Origin: Sapria himalayana | Taxonomy: Eukaryota > Streptophyta > Magnoliopsida > Malpighiales > Rafflesiaceae | Reading direction: 5' to 3' | NCBI GenBank assembly: GCA_029783825.1 | Contig: JAREIK010002964.1 | Coordinates: forward strand, 869,791-933,790 | Length of the DNA: 64,000 nt | Shown here: piece by piece, positions 26,160-39,157 of the stretch | How positions within the stretch are numbered: position 1 is the first letter of the stretch | Layout of the letters: the number at the start of each line of letters is the position of its first letter | Made by a program: the position numbers and the translations under genes | The notes under the pieces: generated by a model | Seen by the model: only the letters and a program-made list of their open reading frames with translations | Told to the model about the DNA's origin: nothing | Databases searched by the model: none

Positions 26160-27660
26160 TCTTCAAGGCTCACTATAACTTTTATTGTCCAAAATTGCTT
26201 GTATCTCTTCGACCTCTCTTTTTTCTTTAGGCCAAAAATCATTTAGTAAATCCTTCCATCTAAAATTCACAATCTATCTCTTGGCCATGTGTATGCAGCT
26301 ACCTATTCTTTAGAAAATATACTCATCATCATCTAGAATTTTTAGGGTTTTATATAGGTTCAACTTGACATATTCTTTTCCCACATGAAGTGTATCTTCT
26401 CCCTTCTTTATTCAATCAATGCATCTCTTGTCACCAAGAATGGTCATCCCAAGATGAATGGGCCATACAAGTCTTACTATATGTCCGACTTCACAAAGTC
26501 AATAGGAAAAATAAATTTTCCAACATTGACTAGCACATTTTTGATAAACTTCTCTAGAGATAATTTGCTGTATATGTAATTTGTTTTTACTTAATAATCT
26601 GTTTTAATATTTTCATGTAAGTACAGGAAAGGAAATATTAAAAGCCCGAGGATGTAGCAGTAGCACAATAATGGAGGTCCCGCTGTCCAGTCAGCGGCCC
26701 GAAATTTTTGGAGCAGAGCCTGGCCCATTCCATGATCGGACCCGCTTCGGTTAAATGAATCAGATGTTTATTTTTCATATAAAATGATTTGTATTTATTT
26801 TTCGGGCAGCTGTTTTTTGACCCATTTTTGAACTATTCATCATCCCTCTCCTCTCTCTGCGCGATTTCACGACTGCTACATGCTGAATACTGTAAGACAT
26901 TCTGTTTTCTTGGTTTTAATCTGTAATGCATAAGCATTTTCTGGTTGAGGTAGCTAGTCGTACTGAGCGACTAGCGAACCATGTTATTTCCTGTAATAAA
27001 TTCTCATTTTTTGATTCTATCGTGGATGCTGTTGGATTGGGATATATATATTTCTTGTTTTTGGGTTTCTGTTGTTTTCTGTTTCTTAGTCTCACTACCC
27101 ATGGAAGCGCAATTACCCAACATAATTGATTATCAATATATCATTTGTAGCATAAGAGAAGTTAAAGTTATCTTACCAAAATTCAACCTCCACACTATGG
27201 AAAATGTCATCAAGTTGTTATTTTCTCCTATGTAGTATAATGTCTTCCAAAGGTGTGCTCCCCAATAATGCACTAAATTATAAAACTCATTGGATCTTTG
27301 AGCTTTCTTGAAAGTTTACATTGAACAAATGTAATACACTTCTTAGTCATGCTCGCCATTCCATATCTATCTAATCTTTTCTTACTGCTCATGATATCCT
27401 TCATTAATTTTATGTTTCAAGGAATCTATGATAACACTTAAATGAAAGGTATATTGAGCTTTAACTTTATGAAGATATTGAGGAATCCATCAAATTATTC
27501 ATCTAACTTTTCCTTTCTAAACCTCTATGAAAAAGAAAGATTAGTTTGGAAAATTATTTATCCAATTTCATTACTTTAGTTCATCTCCATTTCCACCTCC
27601 AATTCCACTTCTTCATGTATGACAAGTGGTGGTTTAAGTTGAGAAATAAGTTCTAGTAGT
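26160..27660 (-). pseudogene. Athila/Tat-like gag-protease relic, split by a solo LTR
   Basis: Read on the minus strand from right to left. About 27535-27240 gives FRKEKLDE, FLNIFIKLKLNIPF, LMKDIMSSKKRLDRYG, MTKKCITFVQCKLSRKLKDP and CIIGEHTF, which is the region just before the protease in Athila/Tat polyproteins. The coding trace is interrupted at 27123 by a solo LTR and resumes at 26565-26280 with HLGMTILGDKRCIDRIKKG, GEDTLHVGKEYVKLNLYKTL and DDDEYIF, corresponding to the end of the protease region. Stops and frame changes are frequent. It belongs to the minus-oriented element with 3' LTR at 20460-22667. Confidence 0.65.
26566..27122. mobile_element. Solo LTR, family S, copy 1, TSD taatt
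   Basis: It begins tgctgtatat and ends cccaaca (TG...CA ends) and is flanked by perfect 5-bp repeats taatt at 26561-26565 and 27123-27127. Its sequence is clearly related to 54187-54677 (shared gtagcagtagcacaataatg, ggaggtcccgctg, actagcgaacca, atggaagc). No internal retrotransposon sequence is attached, so it is a solo LTR left by LTR-LTR recombination. The family is not otherwise identified. The orientation of transcription is not certain; a ctctctcctctctctgcg tract near 26840 is also shared. Confidence 0.9.
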
Positions 27661-28336
27661 GTCAAGACTTAGGAAAATATCATGATATTGCATGTCATCA
27701 TGCTAAGCTTTGCAACTTTGGATGTTGCAACATTATCAATCACAATGTTATTCTTATGGATTTCTTTTCTATTTAAAATCCCTTTAAATTATTCACTATT
27801 TTTAAGTATTATGGACATGCACCTCTTAATATTCAACCTAATATTACTTGGTAATCCATCCATAATATTTTTCATCATCATTAATGTTAGTTTCCCAAAT
27901 TAATTTTAACTAGTCTTCATTATTGTGTTTATGTGATCTAGCATTATTTCTATCCATTCTATTTTGTTCTTTTATGTATCATTCCACCTCTTTACCTCTG
28001 TGAGTAGCACAAGACTGTCATTTTCAAATGATAGATTTCTACTCCCTTCAGGTGGTTGTAATTTGAACTCGAAGCTCATTGTATCAAGTATCTCATCAAG
28101 TTGCTTCCAAAGTTCTTTTGATATTATTCCATGTTTATTGCATATTCCCTTAGCTCTCATATGATAAACTCTTATGATTTCTTATGTTTGAATGATAATA
28201 TATAAGGGCATGATTGTAGGGTCTAAAAATAAACCTTCTATTTTGCAAAATGACATCTTTCTCCACTTGATAAATTGGGTTGAATTTGGCAACTTATTGT
28301 TATTGAAAAGTTGTCATTTCTCCCACACTAATATCA
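27661..28336. other. Remainder of minus gypsy internal region
   Basis: The sequence continues the relic of the preceding entry, with catgac/gttgcaac words at 27660-27760. An open stretch on the minus strand at 28160-27972 is not recognised. The boundary at 28336 is where the plus-oriented gypsy LTR begins; the minus element's own 5' LTR is not seen, so it was probably truncated. Confidence 0.35.
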
Positions 28337-31300
28337 TGTTAGGATTTTGTTTGACACTCCAAATACTAAATGATTTGTATCATTTGGAGAGTACATATAA
28401 ACATGTTTGCATGTATTTTAGTATTTATCGAAGAGATTTCACTAAAATTTTTATTTTGAAATGATTTGATGAATATTAGTGAAATTATTGATAATTTTGG
28501 TAAAATTTATTGACTTGGTAGAGTAAAGGCTTGGGAGGAAAGAAGCAAGAGAGAATCATATCAATTCTCTTGTTAGAATTTATGATTACCCTTCCCATTA
28601 ATTTTAAATATTATGGTATCCATTCATATCCGTATCTCTACCAAAAAAAGTCATGATATTTTCTTTTTATGTCATGACTCTATTATCAAGTTGACATAAT
28701 AATTTCATTGTAGAACATATTTATTGTTGTCATGATATTTTTTTGAAGTCATAATTATAGTAACTCTAAATCACTTTATGACTATAATATTATTTTCATG
28801 TCATGATAGTTGAGTACCCTACTGGTATAAGTCATGATAGATTCCAGAGCCATGACTTATTTAAAGCAGAGCAAAAATATCATGTATTGTGAGTTATGAT
28901 ATTATTTACCACCACAACTTTTTTATTCCAAAGAGAAATTACTTTAGTCGTGGTCATTTCCAATATCATGACTTTATGCTCCAGAGAAAAAAATATCAAA
29001 GTCATGGCCAAATCTAGTACCAATTTTGTGTTACAAAGAGTTTGTGTTACAAAAAATTTGCCTCAATCATAGCAATATCAAAGGTATGCCAATTTGATCA
29101 TAAAGACAAGATCATGCCTATGACTGATCATAGAGTTATAATTTTGTGTTATAAAAAATTTAATTTCAATCATGATCATTCCCACCGCCATAAAAATTTG
29201 CTCACAAAGTCAATGTCAAATCCATGCCCATTCTTAGTGCCATGACTTTGTATTACAACGAGACAAATATTTGTCGTGTCCTTTCCTAGCATTGTGATAT
29301 ATGTGCTCCAAAGGATAGCTGAAAACATATCAAAGTTGCAACTTCAATTATGTGATGTGACTTCTAGCTTAAAGTATCACATAGATCATTGAAGTTTAAA
29401 AGCTACCCTTAAAGAAAAATAAAAATAAAGAGAGAGAAGGGGAATATGATGCACATATTAAGAACCCTAGATGATAGAAATTTAACCCTAATTAAAAACA
29501 AATCCAAGGAAATCAATAAGTAATTTTGATTGAAATTATGATTGTGTGCTTATAAAAAGTTTGTAATTTTCTTTTGGACCCTTGAACAACAATTATATTA
29601 TGATAGATTATTAATTTTATAAGTTTATATTAGGATATTCATGAATGTTTGTTTATGTTGTTGGCTATGGTAGACAATGATAGATAAAAATAATGGGACA
29701 TACTCTTGTGGTTTGATATAGTAAAAGTGATAGCCCTTCTAATCTTAATATATGAGATAAATCAATGTGTTAAAAATTTGAAACTAATGTTTGTTTAATT
29801 ATTGTGAGTGAGATATTTACTAAGCCATTGTATTAAATGTATGTTTAATTAATGTGTAAAATTTGAAACTAAAGTATAAATGTATTAAAAACTAATTTAT
29901 TGTACACTATCTAGAAGAAATAATCTTCGAGAAATATAAAGATTAAGTACAATATCTTGCCTAAATATTTTATCATAAGAATTTCACCATCATATTTAAT
30001 CACATTGAGTAAGCCACATTACAAAGTTAAAAGCATGAACATATTAAAAAATAATTCAATGTGTTCTATCTGAAGAACTAGCCTTCAAGTAATGTTGGGG
30101 TTAAATAAAATGTCTAACCTATAAGTTTCGCCAAAGTATGAAAGTCATATATTAGCTATGGTAGACAATGATAGAAATGTCATGGGACACATGCAAGTGT
30201 AGTAGACTCATATGATGGTAAAAGCTTTATGAATAATTCATCCTTGTATGACTTTTATAGGTGATATTCATGAGAATATGTATATTTAATTATTGAGAGT
30301 ATGACACTTATGAAGTTGAAAGAACAAATATAATTAATATCACATCATATCATGTTTTTAAGATAATTAGAGGTTAGAGAATAAAAGTATATACTCTAAA
30401 TAATCAACAAGTATAATTAACATATTACCTAAATGAGAAGGTGTGTGAATGACTTTTTCATTGAACAATATATTACTTTGCTGTTGAAATACTGATGGGA
30501 CAACAATCAAGGGATCATCTTTGGTTGTGATTATCAAATAGATGCTGGTTAGCATGTATGCCAAGAGGGTACCCATGCATTTCCATACTAACTACCCATT
30601 ATCCAATAACAAAACATGATATTAGTCAAACATTGAGAAATATCATCATGCACAAAAATCTTCACCAATCATAGTGTTTGAATATAATCTCAAAGAGTAA
30701 GTACATCTATTCAACTAGAGGTATCAAATGGGTCGGGCAGCTCGGGCATGGCATAAGGCCCCGCCCGGTTCAATAGTGCATGGTCTGGCATGATATGATC
30801 TAGAACCATGCTTCTGGCCAAGTCGGGCAGCCCTTTGGCATGGTTTATGTAATGCTGGGTAGCATGAACAATGACTCATGTCGGGCTAGGCATGACCCAT
30901 GTATATGGCCCAATGGCATGGTAAACTGACCCGAGTGACCACCCAATGGGATCTACATCAGGTAGTCATTCGGGCCTTTTTACTTTTTTTTTAATCTGAC
31001 CACCTCATCATGAGGTAGTTCATTTTTATAAAAAATATTGGCCACATGGCTACTTGTAATTGGTCGACCACGTGGTTGTTGTTTTTAAGCATAGCATACT
31101 CAGCATGACCATGTCCACCATATAGTGCCGGGCCGGTGGACCACGCATCATGCCGTACCAGACAACATGCTTGACACATCTATATTCAACTCATATAATT
31201 ATTAGTTTATTGTTGATTAGTCAAACCTTGAAAATAATCCATTATGAGATCGATATATGACCTTGCATCTACTTTATTATGTATATGAACGATAAAATTA

Positions 31301-31375
31301 TGGAGCTATATTGTATAAGAGATCCTCACTCAATTAGGTTATAAGATTATGTCAACTATAATATATGTTTTGATA
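28337..31375 (+). repeat. LTR-G copy 4: 5' LTR of plus-strand gypsy element (holds a MITE)
   Basis: It starts tgttaggattttg and runs parallel to the 3' LTR at 35430-44765, with shared segments such as aaaggcttggg, gagccatgacttatt, tgatgcacat then aagaaccctagatga, ggtagacaatgatag and atggagctatatt near the end. Removing the MITE at 30716-31182 leaves about 2.57 kb; the 3' LTR without its CACTA insert is about 2.7 kb. The end near 31375 is approximate. The two LTRs differ greatly by eye, so the element is old. It contains many tcatgac words at 28640-29300. Confidence 0.65.
30716..31182. mobile_element. hAT MITE, complete, 8-bp target duplication tattcaac
   Basis: A 467-bp element with tagaggtatcaaatggg at the left and gcttgacacatcta at the right. 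It is flanked by perfect tattcaac repeats at 30708-30715 and 31183-31190. It is GC-richer than its surroundings (ggcatgg, gccgggcc words) and non-coding. The terminal repeats have each changed by one base from the family form tagaggtgtcaaa. It sits inside the 5' LTR of the plus gypsy element. Confidence 0.93.
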
Positions 31376-31559
31376 TCTTAGCAAAGTCACAATAAGTTTT
31401 AAGCACTATTATCATAAATTGTATTAATAGTTTGGTAGTCAACTTTAATAGATATAATTATCCTTGCCAAAAGATAATTCCATTTCAGTTACATTAATGT
31501 GATATTCACTTAGTGTTTAAGTTGCATTTGTGTTATGAGTGAACTTTTCATTTTTTTTT

Positions 31560-34500
31560 AACATTGAATGCCATGACTATAGAGTTCCAGAGTATAAATG
31601 CCAATGTTGCAACTTTACAAGGAGTCACAACATTGGAGGAAGAAGCCATGATTGACATGAAGGCTATGACTCTCATGATGGAAGACATGTCTAATAGTGC
31701 CACAACTTTAACTAAAGTCATGGTCATGGAAGTTGAATGCCTCAAAACTTACACAACTTTAAATGGACTAATCTTAAAGGCTCTACTAGTCATCTTTACT
31801 ATGCTTTATTGAGAGAAGATAAGACTAAACTAATCATCATTTTAGTGGAATTAACCAAAGAGATAAAAAATACCATGGTGAAGTTAATAAGGAGATATGT
31901 GGAGACTATAGCCTAGTCACTTGAAGATATCAAAGGAATCAATCCATTAAAATGCATACAAAATATATTTATGGAAGATTATGTAAGACCAATAAGTAAA
32001 TATCAATGAAGGTTAAATTTAATCATGAATAATGTAGTAAAAAAATAGAGTGAAATGGCTCAATATAGATATCATACATTCCATCTCAGATACTTCATGT
32101 GATTGTTCAATTCACAGTGTCAAAAATAGAGGGATTGACAATAGTAAAAATCTTGAATGATGAGGAAATGTCAACATGATTAATTGTCGGATGGTGCATA
32201 TGCATGGATTGCTATAAATTGAATAAGAAATCAAGGAAGGATCACTATCCACTATAAGGAGCAAATTCTATATGGAATCTCAAGGTATTCCTTTTTTTTG
32301 CTTTCTAGATGGATATATGGGATACAATCAGATTTTGATTGATCCCATAGACCAAAAAAAACCACATTCACTTACCCATATGAAATCTTTGCTTTCTAGA
32401 GAATAACTTTTGGTCTTTGCATGCTCTAGCTACATTTCAAAGATGCATGAATATAATTTTTTCTGACCTAAATGAAAAAATTATGAAATTATTTATAGAT
32501 AATTTATGTGTATGGAGACTAGTTTGAAGGTTATTTGAAATATTTGGAAGTGGGATTGAACTAATATAATGAGAAGAACTTGATGCTTAATTGGGAGAAA
32601 TTTCATTACATGCTAACATAAGAGATTATATTGAGACATTCAATTTTTGCTAGAGGATCATAAGTGGACAATGCAAAAATTTCAATGATAAAGATGTTAT
32701 CTCACCCTACAACTATTAAGGGGGTTCATAGTTTTTTTAGGCATGTCGGGTTCTACTAGAGATTCAATTATAATTTCTCAAAGATAACTAAACCTTTGTG
32801 TAGATTATTAGAGAAAGAAAATTTATTCAACTTTAATAAAAATTGTGGTGGCACTTTAATACCATTTCATATGCTAACTAGACTTTGAATGAACCCCAAG
32901 TAAACTACACAATCACTGAAAAAGAAATATTAGCAAGCTATTTTCTTTCAAAAATTGTTGACCATATATCCTAGGAGCACATGTAGTAATTTACATAGAT
33001 CATGCAACTGCGTGATATTTAATGTCAAATAAAGAAGCAAAGCCGAGATTAATATGATTGATCTTGTTACTTCAAAAATTTAATATAGAAATAAGAGACA
33101 AGAAGGTGAGAAACAATGTGATAGATAATCTTTTATATCACTTGGAATCTGATAAAAAAAATAGAGGAGGAAGTTAAGTGCCTAAGAACTTCTTAGACGA
33201 GTATATCTTGATTTTGAAAACTCACTTACCCTAGAATGCTAATTTCATGAATTATTTACCATGTGATGCCCTTCCCCAGCTTGTACATCAAACTAAAAAA
33301 ATTGTTTTTGCATGAAATGAAAAGTTATGTATGAGATGATCCACTTATTCTTAAAAGATGTGTTGATCAAGTCATCGGGAGATGTGTACGAGAAGAAAAA
33401 TAGATGAAAATTATCTTAAAATATCACTCTTCACCTAATGGAGGATATTTTGCATGTAGTAAGACAACCCAAAAGATATTGCAATCGATATTTTTTTGGC
33501 CATCATTTTTTAAAGACTATCAAAATTAGGTGTGATTATGTTATAAATACCAATAATTAGGTAACATATCTTGACACAAAGAAATACCATTAAACAATAT
33601 TCTTGATGTAGGATTTTTTGTTGTATGGAAGATTGGTTTTGTGTGACTATTCCTTATATTCATTGGGCAAAGAGTACACACTCTTAGCGGTAAATTATGT
33701 TTCCAAATTGATGAAAGTAATAGTCATACAAAAGAATGATGCAAATACCATTTTGAGGTTCTTATGATGTAATATTTTCACATGGTTTAGTGCATCATGA
33801 TATATCATAAGTGATGAACTAACCTATTTTATTAAGTTTAGAGCTTATTTAGCCAAGCATGGGACTAGGCATATGAAGGGACTTCCATATCATCCACAAA
33901 TAAATGAACAAGTGAAAATATCCCATAGGGAGATCAAGAAAATATTGGAAAAGATAGAAAATCTATGAACAAAAAATTGGTATCAAAGATTGGATGAAAA
34001 ATTGTGGACTTATAGAATGACATTCGAGATATCTTTATGGATGTTTTCTTACAAAATTGTTTTTCAAAAAGGCTTGTTATTTGCAAGTTGAAATTATATA
34101 TCAAGCATTAATGGAAATAAAGTAAATGAACTATAATGTGGGTGATAAAAAAGAAAAGAGATTTTTTCAAATAAATGAAATGGAAGAATTACTTAATGAA
34201 GCTTATGATAATGCTCGGATTTACAAAGATAAGACAAAAAAAAATGGCATGACAAGAATCTATATATGGAGTTTGGAGAGGAGAAAATGTATTGATTTTC
34301 AACTCCCATCTCAAGCTATTTGCTGAAAAATTGAAGTCTCGGTGATATGGACCATTTGTAATTACTAACATGATACCATATAATACATTTATAGTAAAAT
34401 CAAAATATGGAAAAAAGGGTAAGCTAAATATACAAAGATTGAAGCATTATAAAATAGAACATACCAAGAAAGTCACTACTTCAATGAATTCAACAACTTT

Positions 34501-34627
34501 TTCTGCTAAAATAATGATGAAAATCATGGCAAAAGATAAAGTTGAAACCAATATGATCTATAAAAAAATTCCACAAGCTATGACCACAGAAAGTTACAAC
34601 ATTTTCGAAATAAGTCTTAGGAAATGA
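31560..34627 (+). pseudogene. Athila/Tat-like gypsy pol relic: RT, RNase H, integrase, C-terminal domain
   Basis: Plus-strand readings in shifting frames follow Ty3/gypsy pol order. 32115-32235: VSKIEGLTIV then MDCYKLNKKSRKDHYPL of reverse transcriptase. 32430-32510: ATFQRCMNIIFSDLNEKIMK and LFIDN, at the place of the catalytic aspartates. 32880-32960: NYTITEKEILASYF, RNase H region. About 33340-33620: RCVREEK, HSSPNGGYFACSKTTQKIL and FFWPS of the integrase zinc domain. 33880-33930: YHPQINEQV-type core. 34126-34250: NEMEELLNEAYDNARIYKDKTKK, typical of the C-terminus. Many stops and deletions. The N-terminal part (31560-31812) gives an odd threonine/methionine-rich frame made of gttgcaac and tcatgac words. 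Confidence 0.75.
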
Positions 34628-34864
34628 TTCCACTTCAATTTCACAAGATGCAACATTCATGGTAAAATATTATGCTAAAGAATGTCATGATGATGAATAA
34701 GAAATTGGGAAGAAAAATCAAATAAAAAAGTATATTTAGAAGCTGACCTAGATAGTTGAACTTGCTGATAAAATTAGAGATTTAAAGATGGTCTAGTTAT
34801 AAATATTAAATATAGCATTGCTTAGGAGGAAATTCAAGGATATTTTTTGCACTAAGTGATGAAT

Positions 34865-35245
34865 TAGAGGTGTCAAATGGGCCGAGGCTCGGGCCCAGCC
34901 TAGTTTAGTTATGCATAGTGGACTATCAGCATTAGTCATGCCATGCGGTGCCAAGGAATGTAGGCCCGTGTAATATGCCAGGCACGACCCAACACGTGCC
35001 CCGGGATCTGCCAATCTGGTTAGAACAGAGGTCCGTGCATGACTCGATGCCCAACACAGTGATGGACGATTCCCGATAAGCAAGGTGAGTAGGCGAGCAT
35101 GTCATCCAGAGTGTTCATATCCCCAAATTCTGGCACGAACCAACCCGAAACTGGGCCAACTTCATGCAATAGGTTGTGTCAGGCCTACCCTCTAGGGAAC
35201 TGTGCCATGCCAGGCATGGCAAGATTACTGTAGCATGAGACTTCT
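34865..35245. mobile_element. hAT MITE fragment, right end lost
   Basis: It has the same left terminus tagaggtgtcaaatggg and a GC-richer interior with gggccgag, aggcacgacc and gccatgccaggcatggc. No matching tttgacacctcta is found on the right, and the potential left 8-bp duplication tgatgaat (34857-34864) has no exact partner. The element seems to have lost its right end close to the hairpin at 35260-35300. Confidence 0.7.
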
Positions 35246-35259
35246 CAACATGGTTACTA

Positions 35260-35300
35260 TTGAGAAGTGTTTATTCATCAGATGAATAAACACTTCTCAA
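35260..35300. repeat. Perfect 20-bp inverted repeat with 1-nt centre
   Basis: ttgagaagtgtttattcatc at 35260-35279 is the exact reverse complement of 35281-35300, with a single A between. The word cttctcaacatg at the right end also occurs just upstream at 35241-35252. It lies at the broken right edge of a MITE fragment and could be a repair-made palindrome. Confidence 0.9.
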
Positions 35301-36436
35301 CATGATCCCTGAACTTGCCATCAAATCTCAAAACTTTAAATCTCATTTCCAAAACAAAGATATATCATGACATTCAAACCTACATACAAGATGTGTTTTT
35401 ATCTTAGTGTAGATGTTGGGAGGGAGACTTGTTGATAAGGAATAAGTAATACTTTTAGTATCTGAGTTTATTCGATATTTCAAATATTGAATAATTTGTG
35501 TCAATTGGGAAGTATATATAGGTGTTTTTGTACGTATTTTAATATTTATCAAAGATATTTCACTAAAATCATATTTTGATAGGATTTGATGAATATTTTT
35601 GAAATCATAAAAAACTTTGGATAAAATTATTAACTTGATAAAATAAAGGCTTGGGGTAGAGAGGAGAAATTCAAAGTCATGATAATTTTCTTATCATGAC
35701 TTATGTACAGCCTCACATTAGTTTGAAGCAGTTACAACATCCTTCCATGGTCGTAACTATACACCAAAATAGTTGAGTCATTTTTTATTTCATGACTAAA
35801 ATCGAGTTGACATAATTATTTCTATGTGCAACATATTTATTATTATTATTATATTTTTTAGAGTCACAACTACATGAGATCTAAACCACTTTATAGCAAG
35901 ACATTATTTTTATTTCATGGAAGTTGGAGTATCCCATTAATACAAGTAGTCACAACACATTCTAGAGCCATGACTTATTAAAAATAGAGATAAAATATCA
36001 AGTGATGTCAGACATGATATCATTTTCTACCATTACATTTTCATTCCAAAGAGCAATTACTTTGTTCAAGCCTATTTCTAACAACATGACTTTGTGTAGG
36101 AGAGAAAAAAAATATCAAAGTCATTGCCAACTCTAGCACCACAACTTTGTGTTGCATAGGGTTTTTGGCTTAGTTGTGGTGATCTCAAAGTATTAACAAA
36201 TTTATCCATAATGACATGACCAAATCTATGTCCAATTTTAGCATCGTGACTTTGTTTTATAAAAAAATTTTAGTTTTAGTCATGACCAATGCCAACACCA
36301 TGATAATTTTCTCACAAATTTAAGACCAAATCACTACTACAAAAACCATAATCAAAGATGCTTAAAAGCGTCATTATATATATATAATGTCACTTGTTTA
36401 TAGCGGCATCCGCTAGCGTGACATAAAAAGTCTATA

Positions 36437-36572
36437 CATATAATGACATTTTTTTGCAGTGTCGTTGAATCATACCTTGACGCTAAAATAAAGTGTCATT
36501 TTTATTAACAATGACACTTTATTTTAGCGTCAAGGTATGATACAATGACACTGCAAAAAACACATTATATAT
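36437..36572. repeat. Long hairpin in CACTA copy 2 subterminal region
   Basis: It matches the hairpin at 4420-4556 in CACTA copy 1, with long arms around attaac and a few more mismatches near the right foot (cacattatat in place of cgtcattatat). The arms include tgacgctaaaataaagtgtc. Conservation of the fold in both copies is seen directly. Confidence 0.85.
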
Positions 36573-37995
36573 TGTAGCTATCGTAAATTTTTTAATACTA
36601 TGACACTTAGTAAAAGCGTCAAGGATGATTATGATTTAAATAAATTTAAATTTAATAATTATTGTAAATATATTTTCACCTATTATTGTAATATTGCATG
36701 CACATAAGAACAATATTCTTTACAATCCATACCAAGAATACAGTTTTCAAGTGCAATGGGAAACTTGGACTTCTTACAAATCAAAAAAAAAATATAACAC
36801 AATTTCAATATTCATTTCTTAAATTCAATTCAAAATTTCTGATATATGCAACCCAATTGTGCATTATCTCCATAAAACTGGTTCATGCTAGTCTAAAAAA
36901 GTTGAGAGTTAATTTCCAAATAAGGTAACCTGCATACAAAAAGATGAACAATAAATACTTACACTTGCAGAAAAAAATATATTATAGAGCATTGGAAAAA
37001 AAACAGGAATAATAACAACATATCATAAAAATAATTTATATAACAATTGACATATACGATTAAACATATTTAACAAAAACAAAAATATAGTTAATAGTAA
37101 TGGATAAAATATATGGCAGGAGATTTATTAATTATGGCATAAAAGTTGATCAAATTTTTTAAAATACAAAATAATAATAATTAATTTAAAACCTGTATGT
37201 GTGTAGTGAGTTTAAAGATCTCAAAAACAACTTGAAAAAACACTACAAAAACCAATTAAATATAATAAAATGATAAGTTAAATTACTTGTCATCTTCCCA
37301 ACACATCAAAAAAACTCGATGAGATGCTATGTAATGTAATTTCAAGTTCTATTTGATTACACAAATATAGTAATCCAATCAACTTATAATTTTAGCTTCA
37401 TTAATAAAATAAAGGCTGCGTGAAAAAAAAAATTGTGCCTTGAAATAATAATTGTGTTTTATAAGGGTGAAAAGGTTATTTATAATGTTGTGGTAAAGTA
37501 TTGAAGCCAAAAGTCAAAATCACAATTTTTTCCATTGGCAATCTACAAAGAAAAAATCTATGGTTGACAACATAAACAAAAGATAGTATGATAACAAAAA
37601 AAATTCCAATTGCATATTCAAGTTTTGAATATTTAATAGAAAGTAATAAGTAATAACTTTGATCTCATTATAAAAAATACTTTTATTATCACAATAGTTC
37701 ATGGACCATTCCAAAGTTGGAAGATCTCCTAACTTGACCAAATATAAGTTTACCTTTAAACGACTTTGAATCATGCATACAATATACTAACGTAATTCAA
37801 CATATGAAAATTAGAGAAATATAATGAATGTGTAAGGAAAATACTAAAATATCTTCAAATGATTATGTCTAGCAATTTACATTCAGTCATAGTTTAGGTC
37901 AAAAGAGATATAAATTATGAACCTCATCAAAAGTTAAAGTTGGAAATGCCAAAATTTATTCATGCTTCAATACAAAAAGGTGTTCCCAATACTTT

Positions 37996-39157
37996 TCAAA
38001 CTGAGGAAAGTATTAATTGAGTCACCGACATTACCCATTCAGATCGTACTTCATCCAACTCATCTTTGTTGTATGATTTCTTCCCATTAAACTATTGAAA
38101 AGTAAAGTATTATTTAAATCAATAAAATTGGAAAATAAAAAAAAACTTGATATATTGAGAAACAACAAATCAACACATACCTTTGTTGTTAGACATCCTT
38201 GATCAAGAATGATATCTCTCATATATCTCATCACATAGTATCCACATTCAACATTACCTTGTTGTCTTGAGCAATGAATGGAAAATAAAATCATTATATA
38301 TATATATGGAGTTACTTGCAAGTCATATTGTAATAATTTTAAAATTAAGCAGAAGAAACTAAATATTATATTACTCAGTTAATGAGTTATGTACCCCTAG
38401 TACAACCCAATTAGGCTCTCTTTTTGGTGAGGTATGTTTTTTAAAGTGAAGATTTCTTTGAGCCCTGCATTAAGAAAAAAAAAATTTGTTACCAACAAAT
38501 GCTTCATTCTATAATAAGAAGGGAAAACTTACATATTAACAATATCTTTAAGATCATCTGAAGGTTGATGATGCAAGGAATCAAGGTAATAGGCGATCAA
38601 AGTCCTTATGTCAAGTACCACCAATACCCAATGACAACTACAAAATTAACATTAGTGTAACAACATAACATTTATAATTTGATAAATATGCATACTTATA
38701 ATCTTACTTATGTTAAATAACTTACCCTGGGTTATATAGAATAAAAACAAAATCTGCATTATTTGCATTCATCAACCGATTAGCTATAACCTTTGACCTA
38801 TTTTTCTTGCTTGCTTCTCCCAATCCAGCTTTGGAAACCAAGGTTGGATTTACAAAAATAAATCACTCTGCCTCTTTAGCATCAACCATCTTTGTATGCA
38901 AGTGCCTTATTTAATTTCACACAATATTTAAAAGTTTTAATATTTTAATTTAACTAATATTAAATACAATTCTCATTATGAAAAATTAATGCATAAATAA
39001 GATAGTTAAAATATATGAAAAACATATTAAATATTTCTCTTACCATATATAGAACATAAGGCAATTAGATGACACCTCTGTTGATGATATTATGATATCC
39101 ATATCTTTTTTCATGAGGAATGGCTTAAATGACTGTCCAAAAACATTTTCTATGAAA
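37996..39157 (-). pseudogene. Ulp1-like protease exons retained in CACTA copy 2
   Basis: This is the 3' portion of the same protease gene as in CACTA copy 1. Exons on the minus strand include the NANNADFVF segment near 38770-38750, then HWVLVVLDIRTLIAYYLDSL around 38635-38570 (catalytic His and Asp), and RQQGNVECGYYVMRYMRDI around 38280-38200 (catalytic Cys). The last exon ends in a stop at 37996. Unlike copy 1, the catalytic-Cys exon has no internal stop. The upstream transposase and DUF8039 exons have been lost at about 39157, so only a protease fragment remains. Confidence 0.75.

Larger units (their letters stand above)
31376..35429 (+). mobile_element. Internal region of plus-strand Athila/Tat-like gypsy element
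   Basis: The region is bounded by the 5' LTR (28337-31375) and the 3' LTR that begins tgttgataagg at 35430. Immediately before the 3' LTR is the purine stretch gttgggagggagac, the expected polypurine tract. It contains a broken gag-pol relic (31560-34627) and a MITE fragment. With both LTRs the gypsy element spans 28337-~44765, including nested elements. Confidence 0.65.

Noticed and set aside
34126..34326. 66-codon plus-strand frame with a DNARIYKDKTKK motif as an independent small gene
   Set aside because: It is the C-terminal part of gypsy integrase, in line with the preceding pol relic.
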